Source: Pseudoroseicyclus_A sp041714655 (lineage in GTDB: Bacteria > Pseudomonadota > Alphaproteobacteria > Rhodobacterales > Rhodobacteraceae). From it: DNA of 64,000 nucleotides. Positions 51,973 through 59,943 of the stretch are shown piece by piece. The DNA is taken from assembly GCF_041714655.1 (NCBI RefSeq), contig NZ_CP168219.1, positions 1,922,001 to 1,986,000 on the forward strand, written 5' to 3'. The position numbers and the translations under genes are program-made. The notes under the pieces were generated by a model. It did no database searches and was not told the origin of the DNA. It saw only the letters and a program-made list of their open reading frames with translations. Within the stretch, counting starts at the first letter, position 1, and each line of letters begins with the position of its first letter.

Positions 51973-52105
51973 AAAATTCTTCTGCGAAGAATTTTGGGGC
52001 TTCCGCGGCAGCGTCTGTCCAGGTTGATATCGGGGACCGGGGGGCTGTCTGCCCCCCGTCGCCTTTGGCGACTCCCCCCGAGGATTTCTTTGGAGCAAAG
52101 ACATG
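51973..52105. repeat. Composite intergenic repeat family B, copy B2 (full length, inverted)
   Basis: Opens with a perfect palindrome AAAATTCTTC/GAAGAATTTT around TGC (51973-51995), has a G/C-rich middle and GTCGCC-TTT-GGCGAC (52058-52072), and ends GAGGATTTCTTTGGAGCAAA then GACATG. In reverse complement this matches copy B1 at 31820-31952 module by module. It sits at the break of the nuo cluster. Confidence 0.87.
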
Positions 52106-52138
52106 GGGGCGGAGGCGCCGGCATGAGGCGGCGCGCCC

Positions 52139-52163
52139 CGTAGGCCGGGCTTCAGCCCGGCGA
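52139..52163. repeat. Short hairpin repeat (GGGCTGAAGCCC type), copy C2
   Basis: CCGTAGGCCGGGCTTCAGCC then CGGCG is the reverse complement of copy C1 (9288-9312). It overlaps the last codons and the stop of the DegT-family gene, so the repeat supplies that protein's C-terminal end. Confidence 0.8.
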
Positions 52164-53372
52164 CACCGGCCCCACCCCCGCCTGCCACAACGCCCCGACC
52201 TCGGCGCGGATGATGCGGGCGATCTGGGCGACGTCTTCCAGCGAGAAGGTCAGCGGCAGGCGCAGATCGACGAGGCCGGCGAGCGCCGCATCGGTCTGCG
52301 GCAGGCGCGGCGGGCTGGCGTAGCCCCAGTGGCTGTAGCGCGAGGTGAAGCCGACCGGCTCCGCCGCGCCGAACCACTTGAGCTCGACACCGCGCGCCGC
52401 GGAGCGTGCGACCAGCGCCTCGATGGCCGGGGGCGCCCAGCCCGGCAGCTGGAACTGGAAGGAGGAGCCGACATAGGCCTCCTTCCCCGGGCGCGGGATC
52501 AGGCGCAGGCCCGGCGTTTCGGCCAGCCCCGCCTCCATCACCCCATAGCGCTCGTTCCAGCGCGCCACCTGCGCCGGCAGCGCCCTGAGCTGCGGCCGGA
52601 GGATCGCGGCGCGGAGGTTGTCCATCCGGCCGGAGATGTTGGGCACCTCGGCGCGGAGGCCTTGGAACACTTCCGCCGGCGGCCGCGCCCGGTGACGCTC
52701 GTAGAGCATGTAGGAGCCTGAGAGCAGGATCGCCCGCGCCATGGCCTCGTCGTCGTCGGAGGTCAGGAGGCCCCCCTCCCCCGAGTTCATGTGCTTGTAG
52801 GTCTGCGTCGAATAGCAGGCCATCGCCCCATGCCGGCCCGACGGCGCACCGCCCCAGCCGCCGCCCATCGTATGGGCGCAATCCTCGATGACGGTGAGGC
52901 CGGCCGCATCCGCCACCGCCATCAGCGCCTCCATATCGGCGATATGGCCGCGCATGTGGGAGAGGAGGAGGACCTTTGCCTGCCCCGCCTTGGCGGCGAG
53001 GTCGGCGAGGTCGATGACGAGATCCTCCGTCACCTCGACGAACACTGGCCGCGCGCCGACGGCGGCGATGGCGCCGGGCACGGGGGCGAGCGTGAAGGCG
53101 TTGGTGAGGACCGGCTCTCCAGGCTTCACGCCGAAGGCGCGGAGCGCGGTGGTGATGGCAACGCCCCCCGAGGCGAGGGCGAGCGCGTAGCGGGCGCCGG
53201 TGAAGGCTGCGAATTCCTCCTCGAGGAGCGCCGCCTCGCCCGCCTCGCCGGGGGCGGTGTTGTAGCGGTGGAGCCGGCCATGGCGGAGGACGGCGAGGGC
53301 CGCCTCGATCGCCTCCTCCGGGATCGGCTCCTGCTGGGTGAAATTGCCGGTGAAGCGCTCGGGATCGGTCAT
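52152..53372 (-). CDS. DegT/DnrJ/EryC1-family aminotransferase
   Basis: PLP-dependent enzyme of 406 residues from MTDPERFTGNFTQQEPIPEE. PLP contacts are in LALASGGVAITTAL, the aspartate in VIEDCAHTMGGGW and the lysine in STQTYKHMNSGEGGLL. The family usually transaminates keto-sugars for surface polysaccharides or antibiotics; no sugar pathway genes are adjacent, so the substrate is unclear. Overlaps gph by ATGA. The terminal codons lie in a hairpin repeat. Confidence 0.92.
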   Translation of the reverse strand: MTDPERFTGNFTQQEPIPEEAIEAALAVLRHGRLHRYNTAPGEAGEAALLEEEFAAFTGARYALALASGGVAITTALRAFGVKPGEPVLTNAFTLAPVPGAIAAVGARPVFVEVTEDLVIDLADLAAKAGQAKVLLLSHMRGHIADMEALMAVADAAGLTVIEDCAHTMGGGWGGAPSGRHGAMACYSTQTYKHMNSGEGGLLTSDDDEAMARAILLSGSYMLYERHRARPPAEVFQGLRAEVPNISGRMDNLRAAILRPQLRALPAQVARWNERYGVMEAGLAETPGLRLIPRPGKEAYVGSSFQFQLPGWAPPAIEALVARSAARGVELKWFGAAEPVGFTSRYSHWGYASPPRLPQTDAALAGLVDLRLPLTFSLEDVAQIARIIRAEVGALWQAGVGPVSPG

Positions 53373-54031
53373 AGGGAGAGCTCCTCTACGAGGGCGGGCA
53401 GCGCGGCGAAGCTCGGCACCAGAGCCTCGGGCTGGAGCGCCGCCATGTCGCCGCCCGCGGGGCCAAAGGTGACGAGGAGCGACGGCGCCTGAGCGGCGCG
53501 GGCCGTCTCGCGGTCGGTGACGCTGTCGCCGACGAGGCAGGCCCGGCCCGCCGTGCCGCCGGCGCGGGCCACGGCCTCGTGGAAGGGCGCCGGGTCGGGC
53601 TTGCGGGCGGCGAGCGTGTCGGCGCCGACGATGGGGCCGAAGGTTTCCGCCTCGCCGAGTTCCTCCATAAGCCGCACCGCGAGCCCCTCGGGCTTGTTGG
53701 TGCAGATGGCGAGCGTGTAGCCGGCGGCGCGGAGCGCTTGGGCGGCCTCCACCGCGCCCGGATAGAGGCGCGAATGGACGGCGAGCGCGGCGCCATAGGC
53801 CTCGATCAGCAGGGGATATTCCTCCTCCACCGCCGTGTCGCCAAAGCCCTCCACCCGCGAAAAGCCTAATCGCAGCATGGCCTTGCCGCCGCGGAGGGCG
53901 GTCGCGGCGTCGCGCGCGGGGTCGAGGAGATCGCCAAGGCCGAGGCGGCGAAAACAGCTGTTCGCCGCCGCCACGAGGTCGGCGGAAGTATCGGCTAATG
54001 TGCCGTCGAGATCGAAGATCACAGAGCGCAT
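53369..54031 (-). CDS. gph: HAD-family phosphatase (phosphoglycolate-phosphatase-like)
   Basis: A 220-residue HAD hydrolase. Motif I VIFDLDGTLADTS holds the nucleophile Asp; motif II is ICTNKPEG; motif III/IV is RKPDPAPF and VGDSVTDRETAR. The helical cap after motif I is of the Gph type, so dephosphorylation of 2-phosphoglycolate is likely but other small phosphates are possible. Start MRSVIFDLDG lies ahead of a purine-rich segment. Divergent from glmU. Confidence 0.88.
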   Translation of the reverse strand: MRSVIFDLDGTLADTSADLVAAANSCFRRLGLGDLLDPARDAATALRGGKAMLRLGFSRVEGFGDTAVEEEYPLLIEAYGAALAVHSRLYPGAVEAAQALRAAGYTLAICTNKPEGLAVRLMEELGEAETFGPIVGADTLAARKPDPAPFHEAVARAGGTAGRACLVGDSVTDRETARAAQAPSLLVTFGPAGGDMAALQPEALVPSFAALPALVEELSL

Positions 54032-54135
54032 GGGGGAGGTGTAACGATTGGTAAAGGGATGTGAAGCCCGCGCCGCTTGTGCGAGGATGGCGCCCGGGTA
54101 AAAGGGTCGCAAACAAGACCAAAGAGGCAGGGCAC

Positions 54136-55470
54136 ATGGGACATCACGTCATCATTCTGGCGGCCGGGCAAGGCAGCCGCATGGCCTCCGACACCGCGAA
54201 GGTCTTGCATGAGCTGGCGGGATTTCCCTTGATCGCCCATGCCTTGCGGGCGGCGGAGGCGCTGGAGCCCGCGCGGATCATCGTCGTGACCGGCCATGAG
54301 GCCGATGCCGTCGAGGCCGCCGTGGCCGAGCTGGCGCCCGAGGCGATCTGCGTCCGCCAGGAGGAGCAGCTCGGCACCGGCCATGCGGTGCTCCAGGCCG
54401 CGCCGGCGCTCGCCGGCGCCGAGGGGCAGGCCTTCGTGCTCTATGGCGACACGCCCTTCCTCCGCCCCGGAACGCTGCTGGCGATGGCTGAGGCGCCGGC
54501 GGATTTCACTGTTCTCGGCTTCGAGGCCTCCCCCGAGGCGCGCTACGGGCGGCTGGTGACGGAGGGCGACGTGCTGGAGCGCATCGTCGAATGGAAAGAT
54601 GCCGATGAGGCCACGCGCGCCGTAACTCTCATGAATTCCGGTGTGTTGCGCGGCGATGTTCAGGTGATGCTCGAGCTTCTCGCCGAGGTCGGCAACGACA
54701 ATGCCGCCGGCGAATATTACCTCACCGACCTGCCCGCCCTCGCCCGCGCCCGCGGCCTCACGACCCGCGTCACCCGCTGCGCGGAGGACGAGACGCTGGG
54801 CATCAACACCCGCGCCGAGCTCGCGAGCGCCGAGGCCGCCTTCCAGGCCCGCGCCCGGGCGGAGGCGCTGGAGACCGGCGTCACCCTCACCGCCCCGGAA
54901 ACCGTGCATTTCGCGATGGATACAGTCATTGGCCGCGATGCGCTGGTCGAGCCGCATGTCGTCTTCGGCCCCGGCGTGACCGTCGAATCCGGCGCCCGGA
55001 TCCGGGCGTTCAGCCATCTGGAGGGCGCGCATGTCTCGCGCGGCGCCGTCGTCGGCCCCTATGCGCGGCTCCGGCCCGGGGCGGAGCTGGCGGAACATGT
55101 GCATGTCGGCAATTTCGTAGAGGTGAAGAACGCGCAGATCGCCGAGGGGGCGAAGGTCAACCACCTCTCCTATATCGGCGATGCCGAGATCGGGGCGAAG
55201 ACGAATGTCGGCGCCGGCACGATCACCTGCAATTACGATGGCGTCTTCAAGCACCGGACCAGCATCGGCGCCGGGGCTTTCATCGGCTCGAACACCATGC
55301 TGGTGGCGCCGGTGCGGGTGGGCGACGGCGCCTTCACCGCCACCGGCTCGGTCATCACCGAGGATGTGGAGCCCGGCGCGCTGGCCATCGCCCGGGCGCG
55401 GCAGGTCGCCAAGCCGGGGCTCGCCACCAAGATGATGGCGCGGCTCCGCGCCCTCAAGACAAGGAACTGA
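54136..55470 (+). CDS. glmU: Bifunctional GlmU (GlcN-1-P acetyltransferase / GlcNAc-1-P uridylyltransferase)
   Basis: Makes UDP-GlcNAc for peptidoglycan and lipopolysaccharide. It has 444 residues. The N-terminal uridylyltransferase has VIILAAGQGSRMAS (Ser replaces the usual Thr of GxGTRM), VLYGDTPFLRP and AGEYYLTDLPALA. The C-terminal left-handed beta-helix (hexapeptide repeats) ends with the acetyltransferase site KNAQIAEGAKVNHLSYIGDAEIG and NVGAGTITCNYDG. It is followed by glmS four bases later. Confidence 0.97.
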   Translation: MGHHVIILAAGQGSRMASDTAKVLHELAGFPLIAHALRAAEALEPARIIVVTGHEADAVEAAVAELAPEAICVRQEEQLGTGHAVLQAAPALAGAEGQAFVLYGDTPFLRPGTLLAMAEAPADFTVLGFEASPEARYGRLVTEGDVLERIVEWKDADEATRAVTLMNSGVLRGDVQVMLELLAEVGNDNAAGEYYLTDLPALARARGLTTRVTRCAEDETLGINTRAELASAEAAFQARARAEALETGVTLTAPETVHFAMDTVIGRDALVEPHVVFGPGVTVESGARIRAFSHLEGAHVSRGAVVGPYARLRPGAELAEHVHVGNFVEVKNAQIAEGAKVNHLSYIGDAEIGAKTNVGAGTITCNYDGVFKHRTSIGAGAFIGSNTMLVAPVRVGDGAFTATGSVITEDVEPGALAIARARQVAKPGLATKMMARLRALKTRN

Positions 55471-55473
55471 GCC

Positions 55474-57291
55474 ATGTGCGGCATCATCGGCGTTCTCGGC
55501 GACCACGAGGTCGCGCCGCTTCTCATCGAGAGCCTCAAGCGACTGGAATATCGGGGATATGACAGCGCCGGCATCGCGACGGTGGAGCGGGGGCGGCTCG
55601 ACCGGCGGCGCGCCGTCGGCAAGCTCGTCAACCTCTCGGACCTTCTCGTCCACGACCCGCTCGCCGGCAAGTCGGGCATCGGCCATACCCGCTGGGCGAC
55701 GCATGGCGCCGCCACCACGGGCAATGCCCATCCGCATGTCGCCGGGCGCGTCGCCGTCGTGCACAACGGCATCATCGAGAACTTCCGCGAGCTGCGCGAG
55801 GCGCTGGCCGCGCGGGGCATGACCCCGGCGACCGAGACGGATTCCGAGACCGTCGCCATGTATGCCGAGGCGCTGCTGGCCGAGGGGAAGACCCCGGAGG
55901 AGGCGGTGGCGGAGGTGCTGGGCAAGCTCCAGGGCGCCTATGCGCTCCTCTTCCTCTTCGATGGCGAGGAAGACCTGATGATCGCCGCGCGTCAGGGGCC
56001 CCCGCTCGCCATCGGCCATGGCCACGGCGAGATGTTCGTCGGCTCCGATGCAATGGCGCTGGCGCCGCTGACGCATCGGATCACCTATCTGGAGGATGGC
56101 GACTGGGCCGTCGTCCGCCGCTCCGGCGCCGTGATCCGCGATGCGGAGGGCCGGCTCGCGAACCGGGCCGAGAAGCGCATCCATGCCGAGCTGGGCGAGG
56201 TCACCAAGGCCGGCCACAAGCACTTCATGATGAAGGAGATCGCCGAGCAGCCGCAGGTGCTGGCGGCGGCGCTCGGCCACCACGCGCCGGGCGGTCACAT
56301 CACCTTCGGCGGGCAGGAGATTGATTTCACAGCCGTTCAGCGGATCACCATGGTGGCCTGCGGCACCGCCTCCTTCGCCTGTCACGTCGCCCGCTACTGG
56401 ATCGAGCAGATCGCCGGGATCCCGGTGGAGGTCGATGTCGCCTCGGAATACCGCTACCGCGAGCCGCCGGTGCCGGAGGGGACGCTGGCGATCTTCGTCA
56501 GCCAATCCGGCGAGACGGCCGACACGCTGGCGGCGCTGCGCTATGCCTCCGGCAAGGCGGCGAAGATCCTCTCCATCGTCAACGTGACCGAAAGCTCGAT
56601 CGCGCGTGAGAGCGACATCGTGCTGCCGATCCTCGCCGGGCAGGAAATCGGCGTCGCCTCGACCAAGGCCTTCTCCTGCCAGCTCATGGTGCTGGCGCTC
56701 CTGGCCCTCAAGGCCGCCGAGGCCAAGGGCCGGATGACGGGCGCAGAGGTTAGGGCGCGGCTCGACGAGCTCGGCCAGGTGCCGGGGCTCTTCAACCACG
56801 CCATGGGCCTCGCGCCCGAGGCGGCGCGGATCGCCCATGAGCTGGCCGAGGCGCGCGATATCCTCTTCCTCGGGCGGGGGCGCATGTATCCGCTGGCCAT
56901 GGAGGGCGCGCTAAAGCTGAAGGAAATCAGCTACATCCATGCCGAAGCCTATGCCTCCGGCGAGCTCAAGCACGGGCCCATCGCCCTCGTCGACCCCGCC
57001 GTGCCGGTGATCGTCATGGCGCCGCATGACGAGCTTTTCGACAAGTCGATCTCGAACATGCAGGAGGTGATGGCGCGGGGCGGCCGCGTCCTTCTCATCA
57101 CCGATGCCGAGGGCGCGCGGGTCGCGGGCGAAGGCTGCTGGCGGGTGCTCGAGATGCCGCGCGTGCCGCCGCTCTGGGCGCCGCTGCTCTATGCGCTGCC
57201 GGCGCAGCTCCTCGCCTATCACACGGCCGCCGCCAAGGGCACGGATGTCGACCAGCCGCGCAACCTGGCGAAATCTGTTACGGTGGAATGA
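55474..57291 (+). CDS. glmS: Glutamine-fructose-6-phosphate aminotransferase
   Basis: First step of hexosamine synthesis; makes GlcN-6-P from fructose-6-P and glutamine. It has 605 residues. N-terminal glutaminase with Cys2 (MCGIIGVLGDHEV); the two SIS domains carry ACGTASFACHV, FVSQSGETADTLAAL and STKAFSCQLMVLAL; the C-terminal DQPRNLAKSVTVE is the conserved isomerase end. Just after glmU, so the two steps are cotranscribed. Confidence 0.98.
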   Translation: MCGIIGVLGDHEVAPLLIESLKRLEYRGYDSAGIATVERGRLDRRRAVGKLVNLSDLLVHDPLAGKSGIGHTRWATHGAATTGNAHPHVAGRVAVVHNGIIENFRELREALAARGMTPATETDSETVAMYAEALLAEGKTPEEAVAEVLGKLQGAYALLFLFDGEEDLMIAARQGPPLAIGHGHGEMFVGSDAMALAPLTHRITYLEDGDWAVVRRSGAVIRDAEGRLANRAEKRIHAELGEVTKAGHKHFMMKEIAEQPQVLAAALGHHAPGGHITFGGQEIDFTAVQRITMVACGTASFACHVARYWIEQIAGIPVEVDVASEYRYREPPVPEGTLAIFVSQSGETADTLAALRYASGKAAKILSIVNVTESSIARESDIVLPILAGQEIGVASTKAFSCQLMVLALLALKAAEAKGRMTGAEVRARLDELGQVPGLFNHAMGLAPEAARIAHELAEARDILFLGRGRMYPLAMEGALKLKEISYIHAEAYASGELKHGPIALVDPAVPVIVMAPHDELFDKSISNMQEVMARGGRVLLITDAEGARVAGEGCWRVLEMPRVPPLWAPLLYALPAQLLAYHTAAAKGTDVDQPRNLAKSVTVE

Positions 57292-57338
57292 ACGGCCGAA
57301 TGCACGGCGACTGAGTCGTTAACCCAATTCGGGTTGAA

Positions 57339-57362
57339 GGCCGGCCCGCCCGGCCCTATTTT
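57339..57362 (+). terminator. Possible terminator after glmS
   Basis: Six-bp stem GGCCGG/CCGGCC around CCCGC, then CTATTTT. Short stem and a weak U-tract; could equally affect the infC leader. Confidence 0.5.
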
Positions 57363-57399
57363 ACACCATCAAAGTTGCAACGGCTGAAAGGACAACGCC

Positions 57400-57945
57400 A
57401 TAGCCCGCAGACCCCACAACGCGCCGCCCGTCCGGGACACCGGACCGAGAGTGAACGACCGCATCCGGGCCACCGAGGTCCGGCTGATCGGCCCCGAAGG
57501 GGAGAACGTCGGCGTCGTCACGCCCGGCCGCGCCCTCGCGATGGCGGAAGACGCCGGGCTCGACCTCGTGGAGATCTCGCCGAACGCCAATCCTCCGGTC
57601 TGCAAGATCATGGATTACGGCAAGTTCAAGTACGAGTCCCAGAAGAAGGAGGCCGAAGCCAAGAAGAAGCAGAAGATCATCGAGATCAAGGAAGTGAAAT
57701 TCCGCCCGAACACCGATGTGCATGACTACGAGGTCAAGATGCGCAACGTGTTCAAGTTTCTCGAGAATGGCGACAAGGTGAAGGTCACCTTGCGGTTCCG
57801 CGGGCGCGAGATGGCCCACCAGGAACTGGGCCGCGATCTGCTTCAGCGCGTGGCGGAGGATACCAAGGAGATCGGCAAGGTCGAGAACATGCCGAAGATG
57901 GAAGGCCGCCAGATGATCATGATGATCGGGCCGACCGCCAAGTAA
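57400..57945 (+). CDS. infC: Translation initiation factor IF-3 (non-canonical AUA start)
   Basis: Binds the 30S subunit and proofreads start codons. The family N-terminus ARRPHNAPPVRDTGPRVNDRIRA is encoded from 57403; the codon just ahead, in frame, is ATA, with AAAGGA seven bases upstream (57387-57392) and an in-frame TGA at 57385. The first ATG/GTG/TTG in frame is the GTG at 57451, which would lose 17 conserved residues. The 181-residue product then has both domains (VRLIGPEGENVG...; KVKVTLRFRGREMAHQELG). Rare starts at infC are well known for autoregulation; AUA is less common than AUU. Confidence 0.93.
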   Translation: MARRPHNAPPVRDTGPRVNDRIRATEVRLIGPEGENVGVVTPGRALAMAEDAGLDLVEISPNANPPVCKIMDYGKFKYESQKKEAEAKKKQKIIEIKEVKFRPNTDVHDYEVKMRNVFKFLENGDKVKVTLRFRGREMAHQELGRDLLQRVAEDTKEIGKVENMPKMEGRQMIMMIGPTAK

Positions 57946-57970
57946 GGCAGCGCTTCAGCCAGAGACGACG

Positions 57971-57996
57971 AAGGCCGCCCCGAAGGGCGGCCTTTT
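57971..57996 (+). terminator. Rho-independent terminator of infC
   Basis: Perfect 10-bp stem AAGGCCGCCC-CGAA-GGGCGGCCTT with TTTT at its foot, 26 bases after the infC stop. The rplT/rpmI ribosomal genes that often follow infC are absent here. Confidence 0.9.
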
Positions 57997-58022
57997 GCTT
58001 AGGGGTTAAGTTACCCCCTGCC

Positions 58023-59819
58023 TCAGACGGAGCCGCGCAGCAGCTCGGTGATGTTGCGCACCGAGGCGCGGCGGTTCAGGCGCTCGGCCTCTTCCGTCAT
58101 CACCTTGAGGTCGGATTCGCCGTAGCCCTGGGTCACGAGGTTTTCCGGCGGCACGCCGAAATACTCGCTCAGCGCCAGCGCCACCGTCTCGGCCCGCCGG
58201 TCGGAGAGCGACAGGTTGTAGGCGGCATCGCCGACGGCATCGGTATGGCCCTCGATCAGGAAGACCTGGCCCGGATCCTCGTCGAGGATGCTGGCGATGG
58301 CGAGACCGAGGTCGGCGAGCTCGTCCGCCTGGCTCGGCCCGATGGCGGCGGAACCGGTGGCGAAGGTGATCGCGTCGATCTCCACCTCGGGGGCGAGCAC
58401 GCGGACCTGCTTGATCTGCCGGATCTGGTTCAGCGAGAACGTCCGGCCGAGATCGGCGGCGAGACGCGCCGTCAGCGCATCGCGGAGCGCGGTCTCGTCG
58501 GCGCTGGCGGAGGTGGCGGCGCGGGCCTCGGGCTCCGGCAGGTCTTCCTCGACCACCGGCGCGAAGCCGCCCGTGTCGTCGAAGAGCACGACGACGGTCC
58601 CGTCGGCCTGCTCCAGCACCCGGCGGAGCGCGGTGCCGTCGGCGGCGCGGACGGTGGCGACGCGGCTGCCGTCCTCACGGACGACCACGGTACGCGTGGA
58701 GCCGTCATCGAAGGTCTCGGTGCGGACCTCGGCGCCCGGCTGACGCAGAAGCGCGTCGTCGTTCTTGAGGACGCGGAGCTGGCCGTTGGAGTTCACCACG
58801 ACCCGGTCGCCGGAGTTGGAGACGACCTCGTCGCCGTTGCTCAGCACGGCGCCGACAGCGGCCGCACCGAGGCCCAGAAGGAGGGCCTGCTGGAAGTCGT
58901 TGAGGCCGTCATTGCCGCCCGATTGCTCGCCCTCTGCGGCGGCATTGGCGTCGGCCTCGGCATTGGCGTCGCCCTCGGCTGCGGCGGCATCGTCGCCGCC
59001 CATCGGGGCCATGCCGCCGGCTTCCTCGGTCGGGGCCGTGTCGAAATCCTCATCGGCGCGGCGCACGTCGTCTTCCTCGACGGTCTCGGTGGAGATCTCG
59101 GCACCGCTTTCGGAGCCGTCGTCAGCCGCCGCAGCCGCCGCCGCCGGGGCGGCAGGTTCGGCGGGGGTGGCGGCTTCGCCGGCATCGCCCGGCTCGGCGG
59201 GGGACGCCGGCTCGGCGGCAGGTTCTTCGGCAACGGTTTCCTCGGCCGGCTCTTCAGCGGGCTCTTCCGCAGCGGGCTCTTCAGCCACCGGCTCTTCGGC
59301 GGCGGGCTCTTCGGCCACCGGCTCTTCGGCGGCGGGCTCTTCGGCCACCGGCTCTTCCGCAGCCGGCTCCTCGGCAGCCGGCTCTTCGGCAGCGGGCTCC
59401 TCCGCGGCCGGCTCTTCGTCGCCGGTCAGAACCTCGTCCACGGCCTCGCCGGCATCCTCGACGAGATCGCCAGCGGCATCAAGGAGGCCACCGTCGTCCT
59501 CACCGTTCTCGCCCGGCATCTCCTCGACCTCCTCGCCCGGCATGTCTTCGCCGGAGGAAACCTCGGGCAGGCCCGCATCCTCGGGCAGGAGCGCCATCAC
59601 GGCGTCGATATCCTCGACGCCTTCGGCCTCGAACTCCGCACGAAGGTCTTCGCGGGTCTCGATCACGGTGCCGTCGGCGGTGATGCAGGGCAGCACCGGC
59701 GCTTCGGCGGTGCATTCCGGCGGCGTCTCTGCCCCCTCCTGGGCGGCAAGCGGGAGCGGCGCGCTGGTGAGGGCAAGGGCCAGCGCGGTGCTGGTCTTGA
59801 GGAGGGTCTGTCGCATCAT
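58023..59819 (-). CDS. OmpA-family outer-membrane-associated protein with EEPAA repeats
   Basis: A 598-residue exported protein with a signal peptide (MMRQTLLKTSTALALALTSAPLPLAAQ). The N-terminal third contains an acidic, proline-rich low-complexity tract of about twelve EEPAA/EEPVA units, then LLLGLGAAAVGAVLSNGD, a repeat-rich region, and a C-terminal OmpA domain binding peptidoglycan (ITFATGSAAIGPSQADELADLGLAI...IEGHTDAVGDAAYNLSLSDRRAETVALALSEYFGVPPENLVTQGYGESDLKV). Cell-surface role in envelope anchoring is inferred. The ATG pair MM offers two starts; M at 59816 is equally possible. Confidence 0.92.
   Translation of the reverse strand: MMRQTLLKTSTALALALTSAPLPLAAQEGAETPPECTAEAPVLPCITADGTVIETREDLRAEFEAEGVEDIDAVMALLPEDAGLPEVSSGEDMPGEEVEEMPGENGEDDGGLLDAAGDLVEDAGEAVDEVLTGDEEPAAEEPAAEEPAAEEPAAEEPVAEEPAAEEPVAEEPAAEEPVAEEPAAEEPAEEPAEETVAEEPAAEPASPAEPGDAGEAATPAEPAAPAAAAAAADDGSESGAEISTETVEEDDVRRADEDFDTAPTEEAGGMAPMGGDDAAAAEGDANAEADANAAAEGEQSGGNDGLNDFQQALLLGLGAAAVGAVLSNGDEVVSNSGDRVVVNSNGQLRVLKNDDALLRQPGAEVRTETFDDGSTRTVVVREDGSRVATVRAADGTALRRVLEQADGTVVVLFDDTGGFAPVVEEDLPEPEARAATSASADETALRDALTARLAADLGRTFSLNQIRQIKQVRVLAPEVEIDAITFATGSAAIGPSQADELADLGLAIASILDEDPGQVFLIEGHTDAVGDAAYNLSLSDRRAETVALALSEYFGVPPENLVTQGYGESDLKVMTEEAERLNRRASVRNITELLRGSV
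59225..59423 (-). repeat. 15-bp tandem repeat tract encoding EEPAA/EEPVA
   Basis: About twelve near-identical 15-base units in the OmpA gene, read on the minus strand as GAAGAGCC(G/A)GC(C)... Small changes give EEPVA and EEPAEE units. Such tracts expand and contract by slippage. Confidence 0.85.
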
Positions 59820-59943
59820 GGGGTTCACTCGTTCCATTGCGCAGGCGGAGTTGGCCGCCGGCTTCATCGCAAAGGAAACGGGTGAACCCGCCGGAGTGTT
59901 CCCCCTGCCCCGGCGAAAGCGGAGCCCCGCCGATCGGGCGCCC

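Noticed and set aside
31822..52105. CRISPR array interpretation of the repeated intergenic sequences
   Set aside because: Copies are single, kilobases apart and in both orientations, with no regular spacers or cas genes.
59225..59423. Large arginine/serine-rich frame opposite the OmpA gene
   Set aside because: It mirrors the EEPAA tract and lacks any recognisable domain; the OmpA frame has a signal peptide and a peptidoglycan-binding domain.
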